From DSOI01 sp041394885 (GTDB taxonomy: Bacteria > Acidobacteriota > Terriglobia > Bryobacterales > Bryobacteraceae), in the NCBI GenBank assembly GCA_041394885.1, contig JAWKHI010000053.1:1-46819 (forward strand): 46,819 nt of DNA, read 5' to 3'. Of this stretch, positions 1 to 8,684 are shown one piece after another (positions within the stretch are counted from its first letter, which is position 1; every line of letters starts with the position of its first letter). Both the position numbers and the translations under genes were made by a program. Below the pieces are notes generated by a model, which ran no database searches, was not told the DNA's origin, and was given only the letters and a program-made list of their open reading frames with translations.

Positions 1-664
1 TCTGCCGGTGGAGGAAGTCAGTCACCGTCTCGTGCGGGATGTTGAGGCGATCGAGAGAGTATTCGATGGCGTCGTTTTCCGATTCCGGAAGGCCTTTCAC
101 CCGCCTTCGGAAGTCCCCAAGGCCGAACACTTCCGGGTTGGCGTCAATTTCGGCGGCGCGCTTCCACGCCTGGTAAAGAGGCAGGTTCTTCCAGGGCATC
201 TCCCACGAGGACTGTCCTTGGTCGAAGTAGGACGAGCACCACTTGGAGATCTCATCGACAATAAACGGAGCCCAGCTGGTTCCGCGTGAGTGGTCGAGCC
301 AGTCGGCCACGCTGAGTATTCGCTGCGCCCGGTCCGGCGCTTCCAACTGCTCCTCCAGCCAGGAAACCGGATCGGTCGGGTCCACCACACTTGCGCACTC
401 AGAGAGCGCAGCTCTGATGTTCGCGGGGGAAATGGACCCTTGGCGGAGGCACGCAAGGTAGTAATTTGTGTCCATCAGAATCGTTCCGTGGGCAACCCGC
501 TCAAGGAGACGTGCCGCCTGTGCGAAGGGCATGTCGCTGAGACCCAGGAACGGATTGACGGCGACGAAGTTTTGAAGCGGCCAGAGCGGAGGAATCCTCC
601 GACAGGTCTCGTCGATTGCCGGGGTGTAGTGCGATTCCGCCGGTGCGGCCAGAGTCAGAGTCAT
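1..664 (-). CDS. dabA: DabA (DUF2309/YbcC) inorganic carbon transporter subunit, partial
   Basis: N-terminal 221 residues of a DabA-family protein. The gene continues beyond the left edge, so no stop is seen. The start is ATG at 664, directly after the dabB stop (TAG then ATG, no gap), which suggests translational coupling. Near residues 25-40 it reads PLWPLQNFVAVNPFLG, the recognisable N-terminal signature of the DUF2309 family. In characterised DabAB complexes, DabA is a zinc-dependent, carbonic-anhydrase-like cytoplasmic subunit that works with the membrane protein DabB to accumulate bicarbonate. The zinc ligands lie further toward the C-terminus and are outside the window, so activity cannot be judged here. 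Family assignment is firm; the CO2-uptake role is by family knowledge plus the adjacent dabB. Confidence 0.9.
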   Translation of the reverse strand, partial: MTLTLAAPAESHYTPAIDETCRRIPPLWPLQNFVAVNPFLGLSDMPFAQAARLLERVAHGTILMDTNYYLACLRQGSISPANIRAALSECASVVDPTDPVSWLEEQLEAPDRAQRILSVADWLDHSRGTSWAPFIVDEISKWCSSYFDQGQSSWEMPWKNLPLYQAWKRAAEIDANPEVFGLGDFRRRVKGLPESENDAIEYSLDRLNIPHETVTDFLHRQ

Positions 665-2119
665 CTAGATTCCCTCCTTTGAAAGTCCGATTGGCCAGAG
701 TGTGCTCGTCAGGCGATTGGCCAGAGTGTTGAGGTAGAAGCCATTCCTGGCGTGAACGTAGAGTTTCAGACCAAGTGACGAGTGCAGAAGTCGGGGCAAT
801 TGCGATTGTGCGACGGCGGCTAAGAGGAGGATGCAGGCGATGAAGACGCCAGTCCAATTCGCGGCGCTGCTGGTGGGCTTCACGACGAGTTGAGCCACCA
901 TGTCGAGCGCAAAGTAGGTAATACTCATCGCTAGCGCGGCGATTAGCCCGAGGGGAACCTTCCAACCTCGGTCAATAGTGCCGAACAGGGTCCAGAGCAT
1001 TTGAGCGAGGGCTATCGAGAAGATGAGGTTAAGCGCGAGTGAGTGAACAGGATTCATGCTCATCGTTTGCGCGGTAAGGAAAGTGAGTGCAATCCCGGCG
1101 AAGATGCTGGAAACGACAACGGCGAGACTTTGGGGACGCTGGCTCAGGGTGGGCCGGGACTGTACAGCGCTTCCCGAGGAAAGGAACGCGTGGGCCTTGT
1201 ATAGAGAGTGCGCTACGAGGTGGACGAGTGCCAGGTGGAATGCTCCGAGTCCGCATTCGAGCATCATGAATCCCATCTGGGCCACGGTGGAGAAGGCCAG
1301 GCAGCGTTTGATGCTCGCCTGGGTCAACATCACGGAAGAGGCGAAAATCGCCGTGAATCCCCCGACAAGGCATAGAATCAACATGGCTGTGTTGGACAAG
1401 GAGATCAGAGGACTCAACCGAATGACCAGGATGCCTCCGGCGTTGATGATTCCGGCATGCATGAGAGCAGAAACCGGAGTAGGGGTCTCCATCGTATCGG
1501 GCAGCCAAGTGTGGAAGGGGAACTGGGCGGATTTCAGCAAGGCCGCGAATACCAGTAAGCAACAGATCCCGCTTATCGCAGCCGGAAGGTTTTCATGCCC
1601 CGCCAGTCTCAGCTTCTCCGCGGCGGCTAGCAGCTCCTGAAAGTTCCAGGTGCCGAATGTTTGGTATGTCAGAACCAGGACCGCAAGAAGGGCCACGTCA
1701 CCGAGCCGGCTGACCAGAAATTTCTTCCTCGCTGCGAGCAAGGCGGACGGCCGATCTCCGTAGAACTGGAGCAATTGATGCAGGCTTAGGCTGATTCCGC
1801 ACCAGGCGGTGATGAAGATCGGTAGATTCGGTGCGAGAACCAGCGCAAAGACGAAGGTGCTCGTGAGGCAGAGCCAAAACATGAAGCGACGTTGCCCCGG
1901 ATCCCCCATCATGTACCGCATGGAATAGCGGGTGACGATTGCGAAGAGGAAAGTGCTGAGGACCAAAAGAACGCTTGTCAGGCGGTCGAGGTAGCCAATC
2001 ACGGCTAGCGCAGACAGGAACGAGAGCACTGCGTACCCCTGCGCCCAAACAGCACCTCGTCTTCCGGCGGCGAGTTCGGTTGAATCTTGAAATCTCATAC
2101 TCTTCGCAAGATACGGCAA
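665..2119 (-). CDS. dabB: DabB, NuoL/MrpA-type proton-conducting membrane subunit
   Basis: A 484-residue, strongly hydrophobic protein of the NADH dehydrogenase subunit 5/antiporter family (Proton_antipo_M). The family core is visible: FAALLKSAQFPFHTWLPD around residues 210-227, then TPVSALMHAG and KRCLAFSTVAQMGFM. It is shorter than NuoL (about 600 residues), as expected for DabB. The longest reading starts at TTG 2119; an in-frame ATG at 2098 preceded by GAAGAG is an alternative, and the sequence does not decide between them. It is transcribed together with dabA, which follows at zero distance. In Dab systems this subunit couples ion flow to CO2/bicarbonate accumulation. Annotation as a bare NADH dehydrogenase subunit would be misleading, because no other complex I gene is near. 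Confidence 0.88.
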   Translation of the reverse strand: MPYLAKSMRFQDSTELAAGRRGAVWAQGYAVLSFLSALAVIGYLDRLTSVLLVLSTFLFAIVTRYSMRYMMGDPGQRRFMFWLCLTSTFVFALVLAPNLPIFITAWCGISLSLHQLLQFYGDRPSALLAARKKFLVSRLGDVALLAVLVLTYQTFGTWNFQELLAAAEKLRLAGHENLPAAISGICCLLVFAALLKSAQFPFHTWLPDTMETPTPVSALMHAGIINAGGILVIRLSPLISLSNTAMLILCLVGGFTAIFASSVMLTQASIKRCLAFSTVAQMGFMMLECGLGAFHLALVHLVAHSLYKAHAFLSSGSAVQSRPTLSQRPQSLAVVVSSIFAGIALTFLTAQTMSMNPVHSLALNLIFSIALAQMLWTLFGTIDRGWKVPLGLIAALAMSITYFALDMVAQLVVKPTSSAANWTGVFIACILLLAAVAQSQLPRLLHSSLGLKLYVHARNGFYLNTLANRLTSTLWPIGLSKEGI

Positions 2120-2187
2120 AGTACATTGTTCTTTCCAATAGATGTTTTAGAACAGACCGTTCGCTTTGGTATATGGTGTAGAGAAGC
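2120..2187. promoter_or_regulatory. divergent dabB/lysR intergenic region with inverted repeat
   Basis: This 68-base gap separates divergent dabB and the LysR gene, so it must hold both promoters. It contains a perfect 6-bp inverted repeat, TGTTCT at 2127-2132 and AGAACA at 2149-2154, separated by 16 bases. LysR regulators usually bind dyads between their own gene and the divergent target, so this is a candidate operator. No convincing -35/-10 pair was recognised. The operator call is inference from position and symmetry only. Confidence 0.35.
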
Positions 2188-3072
2188 ATGTTTCTGAACT
2201 ATCACCACTTGAGGTACTTCTGGGCGATCGCGCACGAAGGGAACTTAACTAGGGCTGCGAGCAGGCTGAACGTCGCGCAGTCCGCGCTTAGCGTTCAACT
2301 GCGGCAGTTGGAGGAGGCTCTGGGGCACGCGTTGTTCGCACGAAAGAACCGCAAGCTGGAACTGACTGAGGCTGGGCAGATGGCGCTGCAATACGCCGAC
2401 TCGATCTTCCGCTCAGGGGAAGAACTCGTCGATACACTCAAGAATCGGTCGCGGCGGGCTCGCCAAGTAGTAAGAGTCGGGGCAGTAGCGACTCTCTCCC
2501 GGAATTTTCAATGGGAGTTTGTGAAGCCACTTCGTAACCGAAGAGACGTTGAGCTGGTTCTCCGATCGGGAGGGCTTCGAGACCTCGTGTTGCAGCTCCG
2601 CAACCATGAGGTTGACGTGGTCCTTTCCAACCACGCGCTTCGCCGTGACGCGGAAACGGACCACTACAGCCATCTGCTGGCAGAGCAGGAGGTGAGCTTG
2701 GTGGGTCAGCCAACGCGAACGAAGCGCTCGTTCCGCTTTCCCGAAGACTGTCGACAGACACCCTTGATCCTGCCAAGTGTGGAAAGCGATATCCGAGCCG
2801 AATTCGACCTCATGCTTCACCAAGCCGGAGTGCGGCCGATGATCGCCGCCGAGGTCGACGATATGGCGATGCTGCGCGTGATGGCGCTTCGCAGAAATGC
2901 CATCACGCTGGTTCCGCGAGTCGTGGTGAAAGACGAATTGCGTGCCGGATTGCTCGTCGAGCGGCACCGGTTGTCGTCGGTAAAGGAACGATTCTTTGCG
3001 ATCACCCCCAGCCGGACCTTCCCGAATCCACTCGTCAAAGAACTGATTACGTTCGGCAGCGGGAAGGGCTGA
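2188..3072 (+). CDS. LysR-family transcriptional regulator of the dab genes
   Basis: A 294-residue LysR-type regulator of standard length. The N-terminal winged helix-turn-helix spans about residues 1-60, with NLTRAASRLNVAQSALSVQL as the recognition region and an NhaR-like flavour (NYHHLRYFWAIAHEGN). The rest is the effector-binding domain. It starts at ATG 2188 behind a weak GAGAAG. It is divergent from dabB-dabA with a 68-base gap, the classic arrangement of a LysR gene and its target. Several bacterial dab loci carry a neighbouring LysR gene, so control of inorganic-carbon uptake is the obvious hypothesis. The effector cannot be read from the sequence. Confidence 0.9.
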   Translation: MFLNYHHLRYFWAIAHEGNLTRAASRLNVAQSALSVQLRQLEEALGHALFARKNRKLELTEAGQMALQYADSIFRSGEELVDTLKNRSRRARQVVRVGAVATLSRNFQWEFVKPLRNRRDVELVLRSGGLRDLVLQLRNHEVDVVLSNHALRRDAETDHYSHLLAEQEVSLVGQPTRTKRSFRFPEDCRQTPLILPSVESDIRAEFDLMLHQAGVRPMIAAEVDDMAMLRVMALRRNAITLVPRVVVKDELRAGLLVERHRLSSVKERFFAITPSRTFPNPLVKELITFGSGKG

Positions 3073-3118
3073 GACGGAAATAGCGAATGCCCCCCTCTTG
3101 CTCGATGGAGGGCGCTTT

Positions 3119-3637
3119 GTGAAACTCGTTTTCATGGGTGGTCTTCTCGACGTTCTGGCCCGCCCGAGTGAGCGGCGCTGGCTGGCCCTCGCTGGGTTTC
3201 TATTGGCGACGTTCCTAACGGGTGGGATTTCTTTTCTCTTCACCACACCCGCTATCCCGGGATGGTACGCAACTCTTGCCAAGCCAAGCTTCACCCCGCC
3301 CGCAGCGATCTTCGCGCCGGTCTGGACGTTGCTCTACTTCCTAATGGCAATTGCCGCTTGGCGAGTCTGGGTTCGCCCTTCATCAACCATTCGTTCCACG
3401 GCGCTGATGTTGTTTTGGATTCAGCTCGTTATCAACTTTGCCTGGAGCCCGATCTTCTTTTGGCAACGGATGATCGGTCTGGCCCTGGTAGTGATTGTGG
3501 CGCTGTGGTTCGCGATCGTTCTGACGTGCCTTCAGTTTTTCCGCGCGTGCAGGGTGGCGGGATCGTTGTTCGTACCATACCTTGCGTGGGTGAGCTTCGC
3601 CGTTATCCTGAATCTGGAGATCTGGCGCCTCAACTAG
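3119..3637 (+). CDS. tspO: TspO/MBR family membrane protein
   Basis: A small five-helix membrane protein of about 172 residues with TspO hallmarks: WYATLAKPSFTPP, then APVWTLLYFLMAIAAWRVW, and NFAWSPIFFWQ. The reading frame is open from a TTG at 3098, but GTG at 3119 is preceded by GGAGGG at 3107-3112 with a 6-base spacer, which decides the start. Bacterial TspO proteins bind tetrapyrroles and modulate stress and pigment responses; the ligand here is unknown. It lies 46 bases downstream of the LysR gene on the same strand and could be cotranscribed, but nothing else ties it to carbon uptake. Confidence 0.9.
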   Translation: MKLVFMGGLLDVLARPSERRWLALAGFLLATFLTGGISFLFTTPAIPGWYATLAKPSFTPPAAIFAPVWTLLYFLMAIAAWRVWVRPSSTIRSTALMLFWIQLVINFAWSPIFFWQRMIGLALVVIVALWFAIVLTCLQFFRACRVAGSLFVPYLAWVSFAVILNLEIWRLN

Positions 3638-3709
3638 GGACTAGGTTCAGCGTTGGTGCTTTCGTCTACTCCAGAATGCGACTATGACGGAAGCGGGTAT
3701 CCTGAAGAG

Positions 3710-4423
3710 GTGCGCGCATTCGCCGTCCACCGCATCGCGGCCATTTTCGCCCTTGCAGGGTGTGCGGCCGCTCAACAGGATGCGCAAAAAGCCAACGCCG
3801 AACTGGAAGAGCAGGTCTTCGCGCAGCGCCGGCTCCTCAACGATTGGGGTGGCCTTGTCTATTACGGCAGCGAGAACACCGAACTGAAGCCGGACCCCGA
3901 CCGCGTTGTCCTGCTGGGCGACGAAGTCACCGAAAACTGGCCCAGCGCCTTGCTGGGCAAGCGGTTCCTCAACCGCGGCATCGAACATCAGACGACGGGC
4001 CAGATGCTGGTCCGCTTCCGCCAGGATGTGGTTTCGCTGAAGCCCAAAGCGGTTGTGATTCAGGGCGGAAGGAACGATCTCGCCGGCTATGGCGGACCGG
4101 CCACCACCGGCACCATCGCCGACAATGTGATGTCAATGGTCGACATTGCCCGGGCCAACGGCATTCGCGTCGTTGTTACGTCACTGATTCCGGTTTGCGA
4201 TTGCCGGGGCAAGGCCCAGATCAACCGCCAGCTGCCCGGCAAAATACTCGGCGTCAACGAATGGCTCAAAGACTACGCCGCTCGAGAGAAACTGACCTAC
4301 ATTGACTGGTACTCGGCGCTCGCCCAGGGGCGCGCGTTCCGGGCCGATCTGACCGCCGACGGGCTCCTGCCGAACGGCGCCGGGTACCGAGCGATGGCGA
4401 AATCATTGGCGGACGCGTTCTAA
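3710..4423 (+). CDS. exported SGNH/GDSL-fold protein with substituted catalytic residues
   Basis: The fold is recognisable from the order of SGNH blocks: VVLLGDEVTENW (block I), IQGGRNDLAGYGG (block III) and DGLLPNGAGYRAMA (block V). The nucleophile serine of GDS is a glutamate (GDE), and the catalytic histidine of the usual DGLHPN is a leucine (DGLLPN), so hydrolase activity of the normal kind is unlikely. The frame is open from GTG 3653, but GTG 3710 gives a clean export signal with a possible lipobox (LAGC, Cys at residue 18) and is preferred. About 237 residues. Its stop shares the bases CTAA with the stop of the convergent aminotransferase gene. It may be a binding protein rather than an enzyme. 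Confidence 0.75.
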   Translation: MRAFAVHRIAAIFALAGCAAAQQDAQKANAELEEQVFAQRRLLNDWGGLVYYGSENTELKPDPDRVVLLGDEVTENWPSALLGKRFLNRGIEHQTTGQMLVRFRQDVVSLKPKAVVIQGGRNDLAGYGGPATTGTIADNVMSMVDIARANGIRVVVTSLIPVCDCRGKAQINRQLPGKILGVNEWLKDYAAREKLTYIDWYSALAQGRAFRADLTADGLLPNGAGYRAMAKSLADAF

Positions 4424-5517
4424 CGGAATTGGCAGAACGCGGCGGCGACTTGGTCTAGAGTGTTGTCAGAGGCCATTAACAGTCGCAGCGGCAGCCAGAA
4501 GGCATCTTTGACCAACCGCTCGGCATTCGGACACGGCATCACACGGTGGGGCGCTGTCTCGAAGGCGGCATTGGCGTAAAGAGGCCGGGGATAGTAGGGC
4601 GTCGAGGGAACGCCCTTAGCATCGAGCCATGCCCGCAGTTCATCCCGCCTCGGGTGGCGGCCGAGCAGGAGATAGTAGTTGTGGGCGGTGACGGGGGCCG
4701 GGACGTGCTGCCACTGCAAATCCTTCACTCCGGCGGTGGCTTGGCGAAGGCGCTGCGCCGCCCGGGCCCGCTGCTCGATCTGCTCCGGCAGGCGCTCGAG
4801 CTGCGCCAGCAGCACCGCGGCCTGAATGCCCGAGAGGCGGAAGTTCGACGCCGCATCAAAGTGATCGAACCATCCGTGTCCTTCACGCCGGCCATGATTG
4901 GCGAGCGAGCGGGCGCGGGCGGCGAAGGCGTCGTCGTCTGAAAGCACCAGTCCGCCTTCGCCGGCCGTCATCACTTTCGAACTCTGAAAGCTGAATGCCG
5001 CGGCGAGGCCGAACGTGCCCGGCCGTTTGCGCCTCCATTCCGATCCCTGGGCCTGCGCGGCGTCCTCGATGACGGACAGGCCGCGCCGCCGGGCGAGATC
5101 GCCGAGGGCGTCCATATCGGCCGTCATGCCGCCGAAGTGGACGGGCATGATGGCCCGGGTTTTGGGCGATAGCGCGCCGGCGGCCGCTGCCGGATCGAGG
5201 GTGAAGGTATCGGGATCGACGTCGGCGAATACAGGTATAGCGCCATAGCGGCATACCGCCGATGCGGAAGCGATAAAGGAGTGTGCCGGGACGATCACTT
5301 CGTCCCCGGGCTCGATGCCCGCCGCCCAGAGAATCAACTCGAGAGCGAGCGAGCCGTTGGCAACGGTGATGCCGTGGCGGCAGCCGTGAAAGTCCGCAAA
5401 CCGGCGCTCGAATTCGGCGACGAACGGATGGGATCCGCCCCAGGTGTGGGAGCCGAGTACTTCAGCGATCAGTTCGAGCTCGCGGCTGGTGGAAACAGGC
5501 CAGTTGGGAATCTGCAA
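4420..5517 (-). CDS. DegT/DnrJ/EryC1/StrS aminotransferase
   Basis: A PLP-dependent sugar aminotransferase of about 366 residues. Typical blocks are visible: GGSHPFVAEFERRFADFHG, GDEVIVPAHSFIASASAV, PVHFGGMTADMDAL, VIEDAAQAQGS and FSFQSSKVMTAGEGG, the last carrying the PLP lysine. Such enzymes transaminate keto-sugar nucleotides to make aminosugars for surface polysaccharides. The frame is open upstream to an ATG at 5685, but that would overlap the preceding gene by 145 bases and the extra residues look non-native. TTG 5517, just before QIPNW, gives the normal family length, although its ribosome site is weak. It is the last gene of the leftward exosortase/polysaccharide unit. Confidence 0.87.
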   Translation of the reverse strand: MQIPNWPVSTSRELELIAEVLGSHTWGGSHPFVAEFERRFADFHGCRHGITVANGSLALELILWAAGIEPGDEVIVPAHSFIASASAVCRYGAIPVFADVDPDTFTLDPAAAAGALSPKTRAIMPVHFGGMTADMDALGDLARRRGLSVIEDAAQAQGSEWRRKRPGTFGLAAAFSFQSSKVMTAGEGGLVLSDDDAFAARARSLANHGRREGHGWFDHFDAASNFRLSGIQAAVLLAQLERLPEQIEQRARAAQRLRQATAGVKDLQWQHVPAPVTAHNYYLLLGRHPRRDELRAWLDAKGVPSTPYYPRPLYANAAFETAPHRVMPCPNAERLVKDAFWLPLRLLMASDNTLDQVAAAFCQFR

Positions 5518-5540
5518 ATGCTCAGGATAGCGCGGTGTAA

Positions 5541-6572
5541 CTATTCGGCGAACAGCGACAGTCCGAGGGCAGCCGCGAAGACGAGGATCGAGAGGTAGGC
5601 GAGAATGAGGCCACGGCTCGACCGCAGTTCCTTGAGAACGACGATGCCGTAGAGTGCGGCCGGAATGGCCCCACCGTAGGCGCAAAAGGAGGCCTGGACC
5701 GACCGCAGGTGAGCTTCCGGATTTTCTCCGTACATGGCCAGGAGCAGCAACAAGTAACCGGCGCCGAAGATGAGTCCCCCGGCCAGACCGAACAGGTGCT
5801 GGCGGGCGGACGCTTTGAAGAAACGGCCGATCCGCGGGGGGCTCGAGGAATGGACGGAGAGATTCATGAAGAACAGGTCGTAGATGGGGGCGGCCAGCAG
5901 CGCGCCGATGCCACCGAACAGCGCGATCGGGTAGGGCTGCATTTCGATGTCGCCGATGCGGGCAAGGCGGAGAACGAAGAACAGCAACCCGAGAATGACA
6001 CCGCCGCCGACGCCGAAGGCAATGCCGAGGCCGGCTGTCTGGCGAACCTGGGCCCCGGCCTTGGCATTGGCGGGCACGGTGCTGCTGGCGCCGAGCTCGG
6101 TCACATATGCCGAATAGGCCGCGATGGCGATACCGGCGGCGATCAAAGCGAGAAGAGCCGACCCGAAGGCGAACACGGCGACACCCCGGCCGAGAAGCAA
6201 GACGAATTGGAGATAGTGGACAGCGAGGGCAAGGCTACAGGTGATCAGGAAAGATAGGGCGATTCCGGCGAGCGAGGCGAAGGCAAGCTGCAGCAGGACG
6301 CCGAGGGTAGTGGCGGCGCCGGCGGCCACCGCCATGATCACAAGCCTTGATTTGACGATGGCCAGGTTATCCATTGAGGTGACACCCACGCCGAAGGTGC
6401 CTAGAGTGCCGAAGGCGAGCGCCGATAACAACAGAAATCCAGCGCAGAAGTCGAGGTAATAAAACTCAAAACGGAACTTGGACGCTTTGTAAGTGATCAC
6501 CCAGAGGCCAAGTAAGAGTGCGGCGGTCAGACCGGCCAGTAGGGATGCGGCGGAAGATTCGAGCAGGAACAA
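5541..6572 (-). CDS. GRP-like (DMT superfamily) membrane transporter
   Basis: A 343-residue integral membrane protein with about ten hydrophobic segments. Near the N-terminus it reads LWVITYKASKFRFEFYYLDF, which matches the pattern W-x-x-x-x-K ... RFEFYYxDF seen in glucose/ribose-porter and ureide-permease-like members of the drug/metabolite transporter superfamily. Helix-loop regularity and the C-terminal GLILAYLSILVFAAALGLSLF support the same group. The start is TTG 6572 with a poor ribosome site. It sits 33 bases after the Gfo-SDR fusion gene and just before the aminotransferase, so it is probably in the same transcript. The substrate is unknown; a sugar or sugar precursor is plausible from context. 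Confidence 0.65.
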   Translation of the reverse strand: MFLLESSAASLLAGLTAALLLGLWVITYKASKFRFEFYYLDFCAGFLLLSALAFGTLGTFGVGVTSMDNLAIVKSRLVIMAVAAGAATTLGVLLQLAFASLAGIALSFLITCSLALAVHYLQFVLLLGRGVAVFAFGSALLALIAAGIAIAAYSAYVTELGASSTVPANAKAGAQVRQTAGLGIAFGVGGGVILGLLFFVLRLARIGDIEMQPYPIALFGGIGALLAAPIYDLFFMNLSVHSSSPPRIGRFFKASARQHLFGLAGGLIFGAGYLLLLLAMYGENPEAHLRSVQASFCAYGGAIPAALYGIVVLKELRSSRGLILAYLSILVFAAALGLSLFAE

Positions 6573-6605
6573 GGGTGTTCTTATGATACAACGCGAGCGC
6601 CGCCG

Positions 6606-8675
6606 TCAGGAGCCATAGGTAATCTCCATGCCGCGCCGGGTTCCGGTGCGAGGTTCCCAGCCGAGTTTGGTTTTCGCGGCGGTGATATCGAACGGATGTG
6701 GCGGCCGGAGCGACTGAACGCGGTAGGCCGAGAGTGGGAGCTCGCGCCCGAGCACCTTGCTGAGCACGTCGACGCCCCGTGCGGCGAGCAGCATGAACCA
6801 CTTGGGAATGTAGAGCGCCTTGATGGGGGGAATGAACTTCGGGCTGCGGCGGCAATGGTCGACGAACTGGCGCTGGGTGAGCGGCGTGGGGTCGACCAGC
6901 TGAATGACCTGGCCGAGGGCTTCGGGCTTTTGAGCGGCGGCGATGAGGGCGTCGACCACGTCGTCGACATAGACGAGCGGCAGAGGATGGCTGCCGTTGC
7001 CGACCACGATCCAGCGGCCGGCCATGCCGATGGCGCCGGAAGGCGAGGTGCGCTCGGCGCCGGGGCCGAAGATCTGGCCGGGCCGGAGCACAACGGCCGG
7101 CAAGCCTTTGTCGCGGATGGCGTCGAGTACGATCTTTTCGGCGGTGAGCTTGGTTTGGGTGTAGAGGCCGCGGCGTTCGGGATAGGGCTCATAGGCGGAT
7201 GCTTCCGTGACTGGAGTTCCGGGAACGTGGCCGGCCTGGTCGAGCACGCTTTGGGAGCTCACATAGACGACGCGCTTGACGCCGTGTTTCAGGCAGGCCT
7301 CGATCAGGTTACGCGTGCCCCACACCGTGCCGCGCTCGAATTCCTCCTTACCTCCGCGCATGGCCGCGCCGACGTGATAGACGGTGTCGACGCCGGCCAC
7401 GGCGCGGTCGAGCGCTTCGGCGTCGCCGAGGTCGCCGAGGGCGGCGCCGGCGTTGGGGTAGTTGTCCATCCACGCGGCGGGCCGGCGGAGGAAGGCGCGG
7501 ATGGGCTCGCCGGAGGCGGCAAGGCGTTCAAACAGCGCCCGGCCGAGGAAGCCCCCGGCGCCGGTGACGAGGATTTTCGCCGGCGCGAGCGGACGCGCGC
7601 GGGCAGCGTCGACCAGGGCCTGTTTGGCGGCATCGGCTTCGTTGGAGATCTCCTCCATGAGAGCCACCATCCGGCGCCCTTCGCTCGCCGGGATGGGCGG
7701 TTCGGCGCCTTCGGCGAGCGCGGCGTAAAAAGCTTGCACGCCGATGGCGATTCCCGGGTTTCCCTTGAGCTTGCCGGTCAGGATGCGAAAGAAGTTCTTC
7801 GTGGTTTGCCAGATCTGGCTGAGCGAATTCGTTACGGCGAAACCCATGCGGAGGATGGGCTTGGGGATCATCGGCAGCTTGCGCCGCACGGTGATCATCT
7901 GGATATAGCAATCGATGTGCATCACGCCGCCGGTGCCATGAACCACAAGTTCGTTCTGTGTGGGGTTCACGTTCCAGGAAAGGTACAGCTCTCCGACGCC
8001 TTTCTCGCACTCGGCGATGACGCGCCATTCATCGAACGTGAGAAAAGGATCGCGGCCGGTGGAGTAGAAGTTGGCCTTCACTTGGCGGATGTGACCGAGA
8101 AAGCTTTCGAGCAGGTAGAGTCCATGAACGCCGAGGTCCTGGAAAGGGTAAGACCCTTTGCGGAACGGGGGCGGGACGACCGGGCCGCCGGCATAGGGGA
8201 CGTAGTCGGAACTGCGAAAGAAGTCGACCCCCTGGACGTCACCGATCCGTCCAGCCTTCACTTGGCGAATGGCTTCGAGCACCACGGGATCCATGCGGGC
8301 CGAGTGGTTGACGCTGAGCGCACGGTTGTTGCGTCTGGCGGCCTCGATCATCCGGTCGCAGTCTGCGGCGGTTTCGGCCATGGGTTTTTCGACGTAGACG
8401 TGGCAGCCTTTGTCGAGGGCTTCGATGGCGAGCGGCGCGTGGAACTGGGGCGGGGTGAGGATGTGAACGACGCCGGGCTGACAGGCGTCGGCAAGTTCCG
8501 CGAAGCTGGCGAAGGCCCGTGTGCCATAGCGGGCGGCCATGGCTTGGGCTTTGGCCGAATCCGGATCGGCGATTCCGGCGATGGTGACTCCGGCGATGGT
8601 CTGAAGAGCGCGGATGTGATAATCGGCGACGTAACCGGCGCCGACGATGCCGACGCGGAATGATTTCTGGTTCAT
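6606..8675 (-). CDS. Gfo/Idh/MocA oxidoreductase fused to NAD-dependent epimerase/dehydratase (SDR)
   Basis: A 689-residue two-enzyme fusion. Residues 1-350 form a Gfo/Idh/MocA oxidoreductase: Rossmann motif VGAGYVADYH at 11-20, EKP at 96-98, and D180-x3-H184 typical of the active site. Residues 366-689 form an extended SDR: TGAGGFLG at 371-378, SSQSV near 473 and catalytic Y505-x3-K509. The joining segment (about 350-366) is short and Ala/Arg-rich. Both halves are normal size for a stand-alone enzyme. Such pairs act on nucleotide sugars (oxidation or reduction of a ring carbon, epimerisation or dehydration); the exact substrate cannot be read. It begins 9 bases after the upstream GT4 gene, inside the leftward polysaccharide unit. 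Confidence 0.88.
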   Translation of the reverse strand: MNQKSFRVGIVGAGYVADYHIRALQTIAGVTIAGIADPDSAKAQAMAARYGTRAFASFAELADACQPGVVHILTPPQFHAPLAIEALDKGCHVYVEKPMAETAADCDRMIEAARRNNRALSVNHSARMDPVVLEAIRQVKAGRIGDVQGVDFFRSSDYVPYAGGPVVPPPFRKGSYPFQDLGVHGLYLLESFLGHIRQVKANFYSTGRDPFLTFDEWRVIAECEKGVGELYLSWNVNPTQNELVVHGTGGVMHIDCYIQMITVRRKLPMIPKPILRMGFAVTNSLSQIWQTTKNFFRILTGKLKGNPGIAIGVQAFYAALAEGAEPPIPASEGRRMVALMEEISNEADAAKQALVDAARARPLAPAKILVTGAGGFLGRALFERLAASGEPIRAFLRRPAAWMDNYPNAGAALGDLGDAEALDRAVAGVDTVYHVGAAMRGGKEEFERGTVWGTRNLIEACLKHGVKRVVYVSSQSVLDQAGHVPGTPVTEASAYEPYPERRGLYTQTKLTAEKIVLDAIRDKGLPAVVLRPGQIFGPGAERTSPSGAIGMAGRWIVVGNGSHPLPLVYVDDVVDALIAAAQKPEALGQVIQLVDPTPLTQRQFVDHCRRSPKFIPPIKALYIPKWFMLLAARGVDVLSKVLGRELPLSAYRVQSLRPPHPFDITAAKTKLGWEPRTGTRRGMEITYGS

Positions 8676-8684
8676 GGCAATGGT

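Noticed and set aside
665..2119. Respiratory complex I subunit NuoL
   Set aside because: It is too short, no other nuo gene is present and dabA follows directly; DabB is the better call.
6696..8663. 655-codon open frame on the plus strand
   Set aside because: Exact antisense of the Gfo-SDR fusion gene; composition is typical of a GC-rich shadow frame and no family motif is seen.
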